Source of the DNA: Bacillus sp. X1(2014)
GTDB lineage: Bacteria; Bacillota; Bacilli; Bacillales_B; DSM-18226
Direction of reading: 5' to 3'
DNA: 64,000 nt
NCBI RefSeq assembly: GCF_007678255.1
Contig: NZ_VEED01000020.1
Coordinates: 1-64,000, forward strand
Below are positions 44,035 through 53,962 of the stretch, in pieces. A program made the translations under genes and the position numbers. Below the pieces are notes generated by a model, which worked only from the letters and a program-made list of their open reading frames with translations, ran no database searches and was not told the origin of the DNA. Each line of letters opens with the position of its first letter. Positions within the stretch are counted from its first letter, which is position 1.

Positions 44035-44658
44035 ATGTTGTGGTTGTTGCTTTTGGCTTCCTATTTAATCGGAAGCGTTCCCACAGCTTTGATTGTGGGC
44101 AAGTTGATCTTTGGAGTGGATATCCGCGAACATGGCAGTAAAAATCCAGGAGCTACCAATACCCTGAGGGTTCTTGGTAAAAAATCTGCTGTATTCGTCC
44201 TTATTATTGATCTCGCTAAGGGCGCTGTTGCAGCCTACCTGCCAATTTACTTCAATCTTGATGTGGAACCCCTTTACTGTGGTTTAATAGCTGTTGTTGG
44301 TCATTGCTTTCCAATTTTTGCAGGCTTTAAAGGCGGAAAAGCGATCGCCACCACTGCCGGGGCTTTGTTAATCGCCAACGTCTATCTCCTGGTCATCGCG
44401 TATGTTGCTTTCTTTTTAGTTATCTTTTTAACCAAATATGTATTTTTTGGATCCATCACGGTTGGCATTAGTCTTCTCATCTATTCTTTAGTATCTTCTA
44501 AAATCGAATTGGACCTTATCTTTATTTTTTTCTCGCTATTCTTAATTTATTTGCATCGCTCTAACATACGCAATTTTATGTTGGGCATCGAGCCTAAAAT
44601 AAATGATAAAAATTTGATCAATGATCGCATCCCGCCAAAGGGCGGCTTTAAAATGTAA
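44035..44658 (+). CDS. plsY: Glycerol-3-phosphate acyltransferase PlsY
   Basis: A 207-aa five-helix membrane enzyme that moves the acyl group from acyl-phosphate to glycerol-3-phosphate, the first step of phospholipid synthesis. All three conserved cytoplasmic motifs are present: GSVPTA with GSKNPGATNTLR, GHCFPIFAGFKGGKA, and HRSNIRNFMLGIEPKI. GAGGG at 44020-44024 fits the ATG at 44035 better than the ATGs at 44026 and 44029. This may be a second plsY paralogue, since Bacillus species often have more than one. Confidence 0.85.
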   Translation: MLWLLLLASYLIGSVPTALIVGKLIFGVDIREHGSKNPGATNTLRVLGKKSAVFVLIIDLAKGAVAAYLPIYFNLDVEPLYCGLIAVVGHCFPIFAGFKGGKAIATTAGALLIANVYLLVIAYVAFFLVIFLTKYVFFGSITVGISLLIYSLVSSKIELDLIFIFFSLFLIYLHRSNIRNFMLGIEPKINDKNLINDRIPPKGGFKM

Positions 44659-44663
44659 GTAAA

Positions 44664-44711
44664 AGGATCCCTAGGCAGTTATAACTGCCTAGGGATCCTC
44701 ATTTTATTTTA
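44664..44711. terminator. Bidirectional terminator between plsY and thioredoxin-like gene
   Basis: AGGATCCCTAGGCAGTTATA is one arm of a 16-bp perfect stem, followed by CATTTTATTTT. Confidence 0.9.
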
Positions 44712-45264
44712 TAAGTGTCGCCAGGATACTATTAGCAACTGTCTGCCAAATGGAGGCATCTGTTTGATAGGTTGCTCTAAGGCTCTTAAACAATTCTGTT
44801 TGTTTCGCTTGGAAATCCTCTGCATCCTTATTTGGCAAGGCAGCACGCTTTTCCATTACGAAAGCCTGCAATTCAGGTGCTCTTGGTCCCCAGACACCGA
44901 CTTCATTTCCTTCTTCATTAATGAAAATAAAGATAGGTATGGCCCTCGATGTACCATTAGTTAAGTATTGGTCCATTAACTCCAAATTCGAGTCTCGGAG
45001 TACAAAACGAACTTCCATCCCGACCGCTTCAGCTATTTTTAGTAAGATGGGGTTATTCAGCATCGCATCGCCGCACCAATCTTCTGATAGGACAATCGCA
45101 CGTAGGTTTTGCGGCCTTAATGCCTCAATCCGATTCTTATCCTCTTCCGTTAAGGTGAAGCCCTCATAGATCGCAAGCATTTCCTCTTTATTGGTAGTCA
45201 TAGCATTTATGTACCCATCAACAGTTAATCCTTTTTGAAACCATTGGTTTAAATCCAATTTCAC
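44704..45264 (-). CDS. Thioredoxin-family protein with a single active-site cysteine
   Basis: A 186-aa thioredoxin-fold protein. The usual CxxC is replaced by Cys64-Gly-Asp-Ala in LSEDWCGDAMLNNP; the cis-proline is in SRAIPIFIFI. Proteins of this type are widespread in Bacillus and unassigned. With one cysteine it could not act as a normal dithiol reductant, and glutathione- or bacillithiol-type chemistry or binding are possible. It shares a terminator with plsY on the opposite strand. Confidence 0.8.
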   Translation of the reverse strand: MKLDLNQWFQKGLTVDGYINAMTTNKEEMLAIYEGFTLTEEDKNRIEALRPQNLRAIVLSEDWCGDAMLNNPILLKIAEAVGMEVRFVLRDSNLELMDQYLTNGTSRAIPIFIFINEEGNEVGVWGPRAPELQAFVMEKRAALPNKDAEDFQAKQTELFKSLRATYQTDASIWQTVANSILATLIK

Positions 45265-45485
45265 TGCACCTCTTTCATTTTATCCTATAATAGTCGTTTT
45301 AAGAATCAGTTACAATAGAACTGCTTAGTGAGATACGCCAATGTTATTCCACAAGTATTTTTTCCTATTTCAAAAAAACTATATTTTAACACTAGTAATA
45401 GAAAATTAAAGTTGATAGAATATTTTATAAATAGGAAATATTATTGAAAGTATTTTCTACGATAAGTAAATGAAGGAGGGCACCT

Positions 45486-46967
45486 ATGTCTAATGAATCA
45501 CTACAACTACTTTCGATTGGAATCTATATTGCCGCTATGCTTTTTATCGGTTGGTACTCTTATCGAAAGACTAGCAATCTTACAGACTACATGCTTGGGG
45601 GACGGTCTTTAGGACCTGCTGTAACCGCATTAAGTGCAGGGGCAGCTGATATGAGCGGCTGGCTTCTAATGGGATTACCCGGCGGAATTTATGTAACCGG
45701 TTTAGCAGATGCGTGGATCGCCGTAGGCTTAACAATTGGAGCTTATCTAAACTGGCTATTGGTGGCACCTCGCTTGCGTTCTTACACTCAAGTGGCCAAT
45801 GACTCAATTACGATTCCAAGCTACCTTGAGAACCGTTTTAAAGACAACACAAAACTACTCCGTATTGTTTCAGGTATTGTTATTCTTATTTTCTTTACTT
45901 TCTATGTTTCATCAGGAATGGTTTCTGGAGCTGTCTTTTTTGAAAGTTCATTTGGCACAAGCTATCATACCGGACTTCTTATTGTTGGCGGCGTTACGGT
46001 TGCCTACACTTTATTTGGTGGATTCTTGGCAGTAAGCTATACAGACTTTATTCAAGGGTTAATGATGTTGATTGCCCTTGCCCTTGTTCCAGCAATTGGT
46101 ATCTTCCACACAGGAGGCCCTGCTGAAACGATGGAAACGATTCGCGCGATTGACCCTACGAAACTTGATTTATTAAAAGGGACAACCTTTTTAGGAATTA
46201 TTTCAGCAATGGCCTGGGGCCTAGGCTATTTTGGACAGCCGCATATTATTGTCCGCTTTATGGCAATCAAAACAATTAAAGAAACAAAAAGCGCCCGTCG
46301 CATTGGTATGGGCTGGATGATTATCTCGCTTATTGGTACGATCTTTACAGGATTTATTGGTATTGCCTTTTTCCATAACAATCCTGAGCATGTCTTAAAG
46401 AATCCAGAAGCAGTTTTCATTGAATTAAGCCAAATTTTATTCCATCCTCTATTCGCAGGATTTGCTTTAGCTGCCATTCTCGCAGCGATTATGAGTACGA
46501 TTTCTTCCCAATTAATCGTTACTTCCAGTGCACTTGTTGAAGATCTATATAAAATGGTGATGAACAAAAATGCTAAGGATAAACAGCTTGTCTTCTTAGG
46601 AAGAATGGCAGTACTGCTCGTTTCAATCATTGCCGCGGCACTAGCATTCAAGCAAAATAGCACGATTTTAGATCTTGTCGCATATGCATGGGCAGGCTTC
46701 GGTGCTTCTTTCGGTCCAGTTATCTTGCTAAGTTTATTCTGGAAAAAGATTACGAATTGGGGCGCCCTATTCGGGATGATCGTCGGGGCGGTCACCGTTA
46801 TCGTTTGGAAAAATGTCGGCCTTGGTGACACTCTTTATGAAATTGTTCCAGGCTTTGTTTTCAACCTTATTGTCGCTGTCGTTGTCAGTATGCTGACGTA
46901 TCGAAAAAATGATGAGATTGAAAAAGAATTTACTGAAAGTGTTCGCTTGTTAAAAAGCGAAAAATAA
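45486..46967 (+). CDS. putP: Sodium/proline symporter
   Basis: A 493-aa SSS-family transporter with about 13 hydrophobic segments. It has the N-terminal GRSLGPAVTALSAGAADMSGWLLMGLPG, the substrate/sodium region YTDFIQGLMM and GYFGQPHIIVRFMAI. It imports proline with sodium, for nutrition or osmoprotection; the latter role is that of B. subtilis OpuE, which sits next to gatCAB as this gene does. AAGGAGGG lies before the ATG. A terminator shared with the converging gene follows. No sigma-B promoter is evident. Confidence 0.9.
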   Translation: MSNESLQLLSIGIYIAAMLFIGWYSYRKTSNLTDYMLGGRSLGPAVTALSAGAADMSGWLLMGLPGGIYVTGLADAWIAVGLTIGAYLNWLLVAPRLRSYTQVANDSITIPSYLENRFKDNTKLLRIVSGIVILIFFTFYVSSGMVSGAVFFESSFGTSYHTGLLIVGGVTVAYTLFGGFLAVSYTDFIQGLMMLIALALVPAIGIFHTGGPAETMETIRAIDPTKLDLLKGTTFLGIISAMAWGLGYFGQPHIIVRFMAIKTIKETKSARRIGMGWMIISLIGTIFTGFIGIAFFHNNPEHVLKNPEAVFIELSQILFHPLFAGFALAAILAAIMSTISSQLIVTSSALVEDLYKMVMNKNAKDKQLVFLGRMAVLLVSIIAAALAFKQNSTILDLVAYAWAGFGASFGPVILLSLFWKKITNWGALFGMIVGAVTVIVWKNVGLGDTLYEIVPGFVFNLIVAVVVSMLTYRKNDEIEKEFTESVRLLKSEK

Positions 46968-46970
46968 TAA

Positions 46971-47002
46971 ACACGCTCGGATCCCATTGATCCGAGCGTA
47001 TT
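46971..47002. terminator. Bidirectional terminator after putP
   Basis: ACGCTCGGATC pairs with GATCCGAGCGT around CCATT, with T-rich flanks; it also serves the DUF1697 gene. Confidence 0.85.
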
Positions 47003-47535
47003 TACTTTTCGATCATGGTCGATAGTTTGATGACAGTTTTCCAATTTCGCACTGTTGCAGGAACCTCTAGTTTTGGGAGCTGTCCTGCTAGTTTTGAATC
47101 GAGAATACTTTGCCTTAGATACAGATATACTTCCTTTCCGTTAATAAAACATTCGTCCGGTTCACTTTTGAAACTGCGTAAATGATCTATTTTCTCTTGG
47201 GAAGGCTCGTCTGCTAAAAAAGCAAGTTGGATACTCTCTCCTTCTTTCAATGATTCCATAGAGTAGGGGCAATCACGGATAATCTGCTCGTATTCCTCGG
47301 CTGTTCTTAAAATAACAGGGACCGGAAAACCAAACGTCTTACTTATTTCTTCCTCTAATTGTCGGCTAAGTTGGGATGCATCGTTACTTGATTCAAACAA
47401 AACATTGCCACTTTGAATATATGTTTTTACTTTTTCTAAACCCAGCGTTTCTAATAAAATTTTTAAATCGGCCATTTTGATTCGATTATTCTTACCAACA
47501 TTAATTCCTCTCAGCAGCGCAATATAAATGGTCAT
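47002..47535 (-). CDS. DUF1697 family protein
   Basis: A 177-aa protein with the family start MTIYIALLRGINVGKNNRIKM, then YIQSGNVLFES and the C-terminal TVRNWKTVIKL. The family is common in Firmicutes and Actinobacteria and has no proven function. No signal peptide; monocistronic. Confidence 0.85.
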   Translation of the reverse strand: MTIYIALLRGINVGKNNRIKMADLKILLETLGLEKVKTYIQSGNVLFESSNDASQLSRQLEEEISKTFGFPVPVILRTAEEYEQIIRDCPYSMESLKEGESIQLAFLADEPSQEKIDHLRSFKSEPDECFINGKEVYLYLRQSILDSKLAGQLPKLEVPATVRNWKTVIKLSTMIEK

Positions 47536-47688
47536 CCGTGCACCTCACTTTTTTTAGATATTCACCTTCCTAAAATCTTACCATTTATTCGTTGGTTTAA
47601 ACTATCTACTATTTGCTGGTTTTGAAGGATAATTTGAGTCATTGGGAGAAAATTAGATAAATAATCATTTTTATGGAGGGATTCGCTC

Positions 47689-48120
47689 ATGGTTCCACAA
47701 AGAGTTAGTTTACTTACGATCGGCGCATATGATTTGCCTGCTCTTAGAAAGTTTTATCAAACGTTGGGATGGGAGGAAACGGAGATAAGCTCGGAACAAT
47801 TCGCTGTCTTTAAAACGGCGGGCGTCCTGCTTTCGTTATACCCGATTGCCGAGTTAGCAAAGGATACCGGAATTGAATTTACATACTCTCCAAACAGCTT
47901 TCATGGTGTGACCTTTTCCATTAACGTTGATCAACAGGAACAAGTTGATACAACGATAGAAAAGATTCGCAGCACAGGGGCAAAGATACTGCGAGAGCCA
48001 AGTGATGTCTTCTGGGGCGGACGCATAGCCTATTTTGCCGATCCAGAAAACAATCTCTGGGAAGTAGCTTGGAACCCTACTGCCATTTTTGATGAGCGCG
48101 GTGCGATGATAGCCTTTTAA
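47689..48120 (+). CDS. VOC (glyoxalase-like) family protein
   Basis: A 143-aa single-domain VOC protein with two beta-alpha-beta-beta-beta repeats (LLTIGAYDLPALRKFYQTLGW and VTFSINVDQQEQVD...DPENNLWEVAWNP). The metal ligands are not all obvious (Glu in NLWEVAW). Relatives include glyoxalases, bleomycin-binding proteins and dioxygenases, so function is open. GGAGG precedes the ATG. Confidence 0.8.
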   Translation: MVPQRVSLLTIGAYDLPALRKFYQTLGWEETEISSEQFAVFKTAGVLLSLYPIAELAKDTGIEFTYSPNSFHGVTFSINVDQQEQVDTTIEKIRSTGAKILREPSDVFWGGRIAYFADPENNLWEVAWNPTAIFDERGAMIAF

Positions 48121-48129
48121 GACAAAGCT

Positions 48130-48700
48130 TAAATTCTTACACGACTCGACTATTTTCATCTAAAAATAATACTAACCAAACGTTTAATTAGTTCTGGTTC
48201 CAGCCCTTTTAAATAAAGGGTTTTTCTATGGAATCAGGTAAGAAGTTTGTCGGTAAATAGGGTAACAATTTCTCCTATTCGTCCTTTTTCTTTTAATTTC
48301 CATATCCTTCGACTCACTACAAGTTAATCAAACGTTTAATTAAATTAGCTGGTTACCCTTATGAATTAAGTTTTTACTGCAAAAAGGCCTAAAAATATTG
48401 CTGAATTAACACTCTTTAATAAAACTAACCAAACGTTTAATTAGTTAGCTATGAAGCCATATAACTAAAGGGTATCAGCCTTATATTGTGAAAACTCTTT
48501 GTCGAACCAGTTATCATTTTTCACACGAAAAAATAAAAAACTTGTCGATACTAAGATTTCCTTAGGGAAATTCTTTTGTTTCGACACCATTCCTTATTAT
48601 TCCTTACTAACCAAACGTTTGATTAGATAAAGGATAAACCCTTTTAACATATAGGTTTTTTCCCGGGAAATGGCGAAAACAATGTCGAACTTCGCTCGAC
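48130..48700. repeat. Non-coding tract with four AAACGTTT-centred repeats
   Basis: The motif CTAACCAAACGTTTAATTAG occurs at 48172-48191 and 48425-48444, with close variants at 48323-48343 and 48607-48626. The four are in the same orientation. After most copies come a related AAAGGGT or CCCTTTTAA block and a GTCG block, so the tract may be diverged tandem units of about 100-180 bases. The cores look like operators of a TetR- or LacI-type regulator, but no regulator gene is adjacent. No gene is seen in this 600-bp interval. Confidence 0.65.
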
Positions 48701-48701
48701 A

Positions 48702-48735
48702 TAAAAAAGCTGGCAGATTGCACTCTGCCAGCCTT
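48702..48735 (-). terminator. Terminator of gatCAB
   Basis: GGCTGGCAGAGTGCA pairs as GCTGGCAG/CTGCCAGC with a TTTTTTAT tract on the minus strand. Confidence 0.88.
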
Positions 48736-48739
48736 CGTA

Positions 48740-50167
48740 TTAACGCTTTTGTAGTTCTTGCTGCAACAACTTATTAACTATTTGAGGATTGGCCTGACCC
48801 TTCGTTGCTTTCATTAACTGCCCTACTAAGAAGCCAACAGCTTTATTTTTGCCATTTTTAAAGTCTTCAATTGATTGTGGATTTGCATCTAGCACCTCTG
48901 AAATGACTTTAAGAAGGGTGCCCTCATCGGAAATCTGGACTAGCCCTTTTTCCTTCACAATTTGCTCGGCATCGCCGCCGTTTTCAATTAACTCTTTAAA
49001 TACGGTTTTAGCAATTTTTGAAGAAATCGTGCCGTTTTCGATCAACTTAATCATGCTAGCTAGACCTTCTGGAGTTAATGCTACTTGATGAAGTTCCTTT
49101 TGCTCAGCATTCAAGTAGGCAGAAACATCCCCCATGATCCAGTTTGAGGCAAGCTTTGCATCCGCTCCACCATTCACAGTCGCTTCAAAGAAATCCGCCA
49201 TTTCTTTCGTAACCGTTAGCACCTTTGCATCATAAACAGGTAGTCCCAGTTCGTCTATATAACGCTTTTGACGTTGATCAGGAAGCTCTGGAATTTCAGC
49301 ACGGATGCGGGCTTTCCAGTCCTCATCAATGTACAAATCCATTAAGTCCGGCTCAGGGAAGTAACGATAATCATCCGAACCTTCTTTGACCCTCATCAAT
49401 AGAGTAGCCCCCGTTGCTTCATCAAAACGGCGTGTTTCCTGCTCGATTGTTCCACCCGCAGTAACCACTTCTCGTTGACGCTTCTCTTCAAATTCAAGAC
49501 CTTTACGGACGAAATTGAAGGAGTTAAGGTTTTTCAGTTCTGTTTTCGTTCCGAATTCTTTTTGCCCTACTGGGCGAATCGAAATATTCGCATCACAACG
49601 AAGTGAGCCCTCTTCCATTTTACAATCAGAAACACCTGTATATTGAATAATCGATTTTAATTTTTCAAGATACGCATAAGCCTCATCAGGAGTGCGGATA
49701 TCTGGTTCAGAAACAATCTCAACAAGCGGAGTGCCCTGACGGTTGTAATCACATAGTGAATACCCTTTGCCATGGTTTAGCTTTCCTGCATCTTCTTCCA
49801 AATGGATACGTGTAATGCCAATTCGCTTCGTATAGCCATTTACCTCAATATCTATATAGCCATGTTCCCCGATTGGCTTATCAAATTGGGAAATCTGATA
49901 GGCCTTAGGATTATCCGGGTAAAAATAGTTCTTCCGGTCAAACTTGGTATGGGTGGCAACTTCACAATTAATCGCCATCGCTGCTTTTATCCCGAATTCT
50001 ACTGCTTTTTTATTAAGGACAGGTAATACACCTGGGTAGCCAAGGTCGATGACACTTGTATTTGTATTTGGTTCGGCCCCAAAATGGTTAGGGCTCGCCG
50101 AGAAAATCTTAGATTCTGTTTTTAACTCAACATGGACTTCAAGTCCAATCACTGTTTCAAATTCCAT
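48740..50167 (-). CDS. gatB: Aspartyl/glutamyl-tRNA amidotransferase subunit B
   Basis: A 475-aa subunit that phosphorylates and amidates Glu on tRNA(Gln) or Asp on tRNA(Asn). Family motifs are [43 protein letters not shown] and [17 protein letters not shown], with a C-terminal YqeY-like tail. The ATG at 50167 is eight bases after GGGGGTGA, and the in-frame GTG at 50176 lies inside that site. Last gene of gatCAB. Confidence 0.96.
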   Translation of the reverse strand: MEFETVIGLEVHVELKTESKIFSASPNHFGAEPNTNTSVIDLGYPGVLPVLNKKAVEFGIKAAMAINCEVATHTKFDRKNYFYPDNPKAYQISQFDKPIGEHGYIDIEVNGYTKRIGITRIHLEEDAGKLNHGKGYSLCDYNRQGTPLVEIVSEPDIRTPDEAYAYLEKLKSIIQYTGVSDCKMEEGSLRCDANISIRPVGQKEFGTKTELKNLNSFNFVRKGLEFEEKRQREVVTAGGTIEQETRRFDEATGATLLMRVKEGSDDYRYFPEPDLMDLYIDEDWKARIRAEIPELPDQRQKRYIDELGLPVYDAKVLTVTKEMADFFEATVNGGADAKLASNWIMGDVSAYLNAEQKELHQVALTPEGLASMIKLIENGTISSKIAKTVFKELIENGGDAEQIVKEKGLVQISDEGTLLKVISEVLDANPQSIEDFKNGKNKAVGFLVGQLMKATKGQANPQIVNKLLQQELQKR

Positions 50168-50179
50168 TCTCTTCACCCC

Positions 50180-51637
50180 CTATAATACAGGCTTTTCTTT
50201 ATGAAAGTCTGTTGCCTGTTCAAATGCATGTGCTACTCGATAGATCGTTGTTTCATCAAAATACTTGCCGATGATTTGTAATCCTAACGGTAACCCGCCA
50301 TCGAAACCACACGGTACTGAAATTCCTGGTAAGCCCGCAAGGTTCAACGGAATCGTTAATATATCATTGATATACATTGTTAAAGGATCCTCAATATTTT
50401 CACCAATTTTAAAAGCAGGTGTTGGTGTAGTAGGACCGATGATTACATCATATTTTGCAAAGATATTTTCAAAGTCTTGCTTTATCAATGTTCGAACTTG
50501 CTGCGCTTTTTTGTAATATGCATCATAGTACCCTGAACTTAATGCAAATGTACCAAGCATAATCCGGCGCTTTACTTCATCACCGAAGCCTTCTGCACGG
50601 GATTTTTTATATAAATCGATTAATGTTTCAGCATCCTTTGAACGGTAGCCGTAACGGACTCCGTCAAAACGGGCAAGATTTGCTGATGCTTCTGAGGAAG
50701 ACAGCAAATAGTATGCTGCGAGCGCATACTTCGAGTGCGGCAAGGAAACTTCTTCCCATGTTGCTCCAAGACCCTCTAGTACTTTTAAGGCATTTAAGAC
50801 GGACTGTTTTACTGATTCGCTGACACCTTCACCAAGATACTCTTTTGGTACAGCAATTTTAAGGCCCTTCACATCACCAGTTAAACCACTCGCAAAGTTT
50901 GGCACATCTACATTCGCAGAGGTCGAATCCATAGGGTCGAGGCCGGAAATTGCTTGAAGCAGGTAGGCATTGTCCTCCACGGTTCTAGTAATAGGGCCAA
51001 TTTGATCAAGGGATGAAGCGAAGGCAACAAGACCGAAGCGGGAAACTCGGCCATAGGTTGGTTTCAATCCTACAACACCACAAAAAGAAGCTGGCTGACG
51101 GATGGAACCACCCGTATCGGAACCAAGTGAAAATAGGACCTCTCCTGCTGCTACAGCTGCCGCTGAACCGCCTGAAGAGCCGCCTGGAACTCTCTCAAGA
51201 TTCCATGGATTACGTGTCGTTTGGTAATGGGAATTTTCGTTGGAAGACCCCATGGCAAACTCATCCATATTTAACTTTCCAATCGTTACTGTTTCTGCTT
51301 GCTGCAGTTTTTGAACAACAGTCGCATCATAAATCGGATCAAAATTTTCAAGGATTTTACTCGCACAGGTTGTCCGAAGTCCTTTTGTAACTAAGTTATC
51401 TTTTAAGCCAATCGGCATCCCAAATAGCAAACCTTTGGCATTTTCACCATTGACCTTCTCATCTAAAGCTTTAGCAGAAAGACGTGCTCGCTCTTCATCT
51501 AACGTTAAAAATGCCTGAACTTTATCTTCAACTTGTCCAATTCTCTTATAGGATTCATCGACAAGGTCGGATACTTTTAATTCCTTTTTTGTAAAAAGTT
51601 CATGTAGGTCTGCAACTTTATAATCAAATAAACTCAC
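50180..51637 (-). CDS. gatA: Aspartyl/glutamyl-tRNA amidotransferase subunit A
   Basis: A 485-aa amidase-signature enzyme that releases ammonia from glutamine for GatB. The Ser-cisSer-Lys triad is seen in GIGLKDN-type ([11 protein letters not shown]), [15 protein letters not shown] and [16 protein letters not shown]. It lies 12 bases before gatB and three bases after gatC. Confidence 0.97.
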   Translation of the reverse strand: MSLFDYKVADLHELFTKKELKVSDLVDESYKRIGQVEDKVQAFLTLDEERARLSAKALDEKVNGENAKGLLFGMPIGLKDNLVTKGLRTTCASKILENFDPIYDATVVQKLQQAETVTIGKLNMDEFAMGSSNENSHYQTTRNPWNLERVPGGSSGGSAAAVAAGEVLFSLGSDTGGSIRQPASFCGVVGLKPTYGRVSRFGLVAFASSLDQIGPITRTVEDNAYLLQAISGLDPMDSTSANVDVPNFASGLTGDVKGLKIAVPKEYLGEGVSESVKQSVLNALKVLEGLGATWEEVSLPHSKYALAAYYLLSSSEASANLARFDGVRYGYRSKDAETLIDLYKKSRAEGFGDEVKRRIMLGTFALSSGYYDAYYKKAQQVRTLIKQDFENIFAKYDVIIGPTTPTPAFKIGENIEDPLTMYINDILTIPLNLAGLPGISVPCGFDGGLPLGLQIIGKYFDETTIYRVAHAFEQATDFHKEKPVL

Positions 51638-51640
51638 CTT

Positions 51641-51940
51641 TTAATCCTCCTTCCCCATAATCGATGGTACTTTAATCTGTCCGTCCTGATGCAGAGGCGC
51701 ATTTTTTAGTACCTCTTCACGCGATAATCCAGGTTTGGATTTATCTTCACGTAAGACATTTTTCATATCCAGTACATGGTATGTAGGCTCCACATTTTCC
51801 GTATCCAATTCATTTAACTGCTCAGCAAAGGTAATAATTGCATCCAGCTGCTTCGTAAACTTTTCTGTTTCTTCTTCGGTTATGGCCAATCTTGCCAGAT
51901 TGGCTACATGCTTTACCTGATCCTTTGAAATTCGTGACAT
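51641..51940 (-). CDS. gatC: Aspartyl/glutamyl-tRNA amidotransferase subunit C
   Basis: A 99-aa subunit that wraps and stabilises the GatA-GatB interface. It has the typical [16 protein letters not shown] start and ends with PSIMGKED after the [14 protein letters not shown] motif. It is the first gene of the operon, preceded by GGGGG. Confidence 0.95.
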   Translation of the reverse strand: MSRISKDQVKHVANLARLAITEEETEKFTKQLDAIITFAEQLNELDTENVEPTYHVLDMKNVLREDKSKPGLSREEVLKNAPLHQDGQIKVPSIMGKED

Positions 51941-52173
51941 AGTATAACCCCCTATCCCTTCAATCTTGTCATATCAATACTAATGATGATACCAAACTTT
52001 TCCGCTTTACCGCAATGATTCCATCATCAGTATGGTCAAGGGAATTTATTTTTGTTCACAATTCCTGAAATTTCAATCTATTTTTCTCCTAATAATACAA
52101 ATTTTTCTAATAAGTTTATCACAGACATTATTGGCAACATCCCTTATAATGGTCATGGATGGGAGGGCTCTGC

Positions 52174-52830
52174 TTGAAAAAACGTAGACGGAAGAAATTC
52201 AAAACCTTTTTTGTGCTGTTCATCCTTTTTTGCGCGTTAGCCATGTTCCAAAATTATTTTCAAAAACAAGGCTCCCCTCTTCTTGTCGAAAAGGATCCAT
52301 TTGCTGATGTAAAAAAATATCAACCTATCATACATGATGAATTAGCGAAATATCATCTCGAAAGTCATACCACAGTAGTTGTCGCCTTAATGCAGCAGGA
52401 AAGCCGCGGCAAAGGCGGGGACCCTATGCAGGCGTCAGAATCGGCAGGTTTGGCAAGAAATACAATAACAGATCCACAAAAAAGTATTCAGGTTGGTGTG
52501 AAACATTTTCAGCGCGTCCTCAGTTATGGGAATAAGAAAAAAGTAGATTTCCAGACCGTTATTCAATCTTACAACATGGGAATTGGCTATATTAACTTTG
52601 TAGCTCAGCATGGCGGGAAACATAGTGAGGCGTTGGCGAAGGAATTTTCTCTCCAGCGGGTAAAAGAAAAGCCAACCATTTATACGTGTGGCGGCAATAA
52701 AACTAATTTCCGCTACCCGTACTGCTATGGTGATTTTACCTATAGCACAAAGGTAACGAAAAATATTCAATTGTTAGCAGACAGTGTTCCTGTTTCGGGT
52801 GAAGAAAAAACCACGGGTGAATCGTTTTGA
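52174..52830 (+). CDS. CwlT-type lysozyme domain protein
   Basis: A 218-aa membrane-anchored protein: a basic N-terminus, one hydrophobic helix (about 10-27) and an outside lysozyme-like domain. The domain matches the muramidase half of CwlT, with Glu76 in ALMQQESRGKGGDPMQASES as the likely acid, followed by SIQVGVKHF and VIQSYNMGIGYINF. It should cleave glycan strands of peptidoglycan. The start is probably TTG at 52174, eight bases after GGGAGGG; an ATG at 52159 overlaps that site. It lacks the NlpC/P60 half of CwlT, and no conjugative element is nearby. Confidence 0.85.
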   Translation: MKKRRRKKFKTFFVLFILFCALAMFQNYFQKQGSPLLVEKDPFADVKKYQPIIHDELAKYHLESHTTVVVALMQQESRGKGGDPMQASESAGLARNTITDPQKSIQVGVKHFQRVLSYGNKKKVDFQTVIQSYNMGIGYINFVAQHGGKHSEALAKEFSLQRVKEKPTIYTCGGNKTNFRYPYCYGDFTYSTKVTKNIQLLADSVPVSGEEKTTGESF

Positions 52831-52850
52831 GGATTCATCGGTGGTTTTTT
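52802..52850. terminator. Bidirectional terminator overlapping the lysozyme-gene stop
   Basis: GAAAAAACCAC...GTGGTTTTTTC with inner GGTGAATC/GATTCATC pairing. It also serves the converging VanZ gene. Confidence 0.85.
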
Positions 52851-52852
52851 CA

Positions 52853-53347
52853 TTAATTGATATTTTCGGTCATGGTCTTCTTTTTAAAACGGCTCACCAG
52901 AAGAACAAGTTTAATAGGCAAAAGCCCTAGGATTCCACCCAGCGTATTTAATATTAAATCATCTACATCAAAGCTGCCGAATTCAAAAATCAGCTGCAGC
53001 AGTTCAAATGCCAGACTTAAGCCGAAGGTGGCAAGGGTGACGGCGCTAAGTTTTTGAAACTTCCTCGCCAGCAATGGTAAGATAAATCCAAATGGCATAA
53101 AACCGATGATATTCCCTGCTAGATTTTCAATCCGAATAATTAAATTGATATCAGCTAAGAACAGGTAAAACTTAATCGTTTTAAAAGGGACAAAATTATT
53201 CGACCGCCAATGATATTCATCATACGTAAAGTTGAAATGATTAATAATCTCAGATAACGGGATGTATTTAAACAAAATGAATTTCGAAAGAATGGCTAAA
53301 TATAAACAAAGAATTAGGAAAAGGGTCATTTTATAAATAATTTTCAT
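52853..53347 (-). CDS. VanZ-family membrane protein
   Basis: A 164-aa protein with four to five hydrophobic segments and the VanZ pattern NLAGNIIGFMPFGFILPL, LAFELLQLIF and FDVDDLILNTLGGILG. VanZ confers low-level teicoplanin resistance in enterococci; most chromosomal relatives have no known function. Its own terminator is shared with the lysozyme gene. Confidence 0.85.
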   Translation of the reverse strand: MKIIYKMTLFLILCLYLAILSKFILFKYIPLSEIINHFNFTYDEYHWRSNNFVPFKTIKFYLFLADINLIIRIENLAGNIIGFMPFGFILPLLARKFQKLSAVTLATFGLSLAFELLQLIFEFGSFDVDDLILNTLGGILGLLPIKLVLLVSRFKKKTMTENIN

Positions 53348-53438
53348 TCATCACTGCTCCATTTATTACATATCAAAAATAACCTTACCATATTTTTTAC
53401 GAGTCGTGGGACTCAAACTGGAATTGGAGGAATTTAGA

Positions 53439-53891
53439 ATGGCTGAACATGTTTTTCGTTTAAAGGCAAACTGGCCGGGTTTACGGAACGATGTTGGAGA
53501 GATTAAGGCAGGGAATTTGGTCACGAAGATCTCCATCCCACCAGAAATGGATGGGCCTGGTGTCGGCACCAATCCCGACGAGATGCTGCTGGGGGCTGCT
53601 GCGACCTGCTATATTATCACCCTTGCGGCGATGATGGAACGGAGCGGTTTAGAGAAGGAAAGCCTAACAATGGAGTCAGAGGGGATTGTCGATGTTACCA
53701 AGGGGGTTTTTACCTATAAAAGGATTATTCATCGACCTTTGATTGTCTTGCAACCAGGTGCATCTGATAAAGAAGTGGAAATGACTAAGAGACTGGCCAA
53801 AAAGGCGGAGACATCATGTATGATTAGCCGTGCGATTCAGGGGAATGTGGGGATTGAGCTGCATGCTACAGTGGAAGTGGCAGTTGAGTAA
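53439..53891 (+). CDS. OsmC-family protein
   Basis: A 150-aa OsmC/Ohr-fold protein with the two redox cysteines Cys57 (LLGAAATCYII) and Cys127 (AETSCMISRAIQG) used by the family to reduce organic hydroperoxides. It is closest in pattern to the YhfA/SACOL1771 branch, not classical Ohr. ATG 53439 has GGAGG eight bases upstream; an earlier in-frame start has none. Monocistronic with its own terminator. Confidence 0.85.
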   Translation: MAEHVFRLKANWPGLRNDVGEIKAGNLVTKISIPPEMDGPGVGTNPDEMLLGAAATCYIITLAAMMERSGLEKESLTMESEGIVDVTKGVFTYKRIIHRPLIVLQPGASDKEVEMTKRLAKKAETSCMISRAIQGNVGIELHATVEVAVE

Positions 53892-53925
53892 AAATCTGAG
53901 GAGTATTAAAGACAGTTTGACGATA

Positions 53926-53962
53926 TTGGTCCTCATGAATATCTCAAGAGGACCATGTTTTT
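53926..53962 (+). terminator. Terminator after the OsmC gene
   Basis: TGGTCCTC pairs with GAGGACCA around a 13-base loop, followed by TGTTTTTAT. Confidence 0.7.

Noticed and set aside
45300..45485. Sigma-B promoter upstream of putP, as in B. subtilis opuE
   Set aside because: I could not find a GTTTAA-N12-14-GGGTAT match in the interval.
46226..46831. 201-codon frame opposite putP
   Set aside because: Complement of a hydrophobic transporter gene; the putP frame is clearly the real one.
48130..48700. Replication origin or DnaA-box cluster
   Set aside because: The repeated core is AAACGTTT, not TTATNCACA, and no replication gene is nearby.
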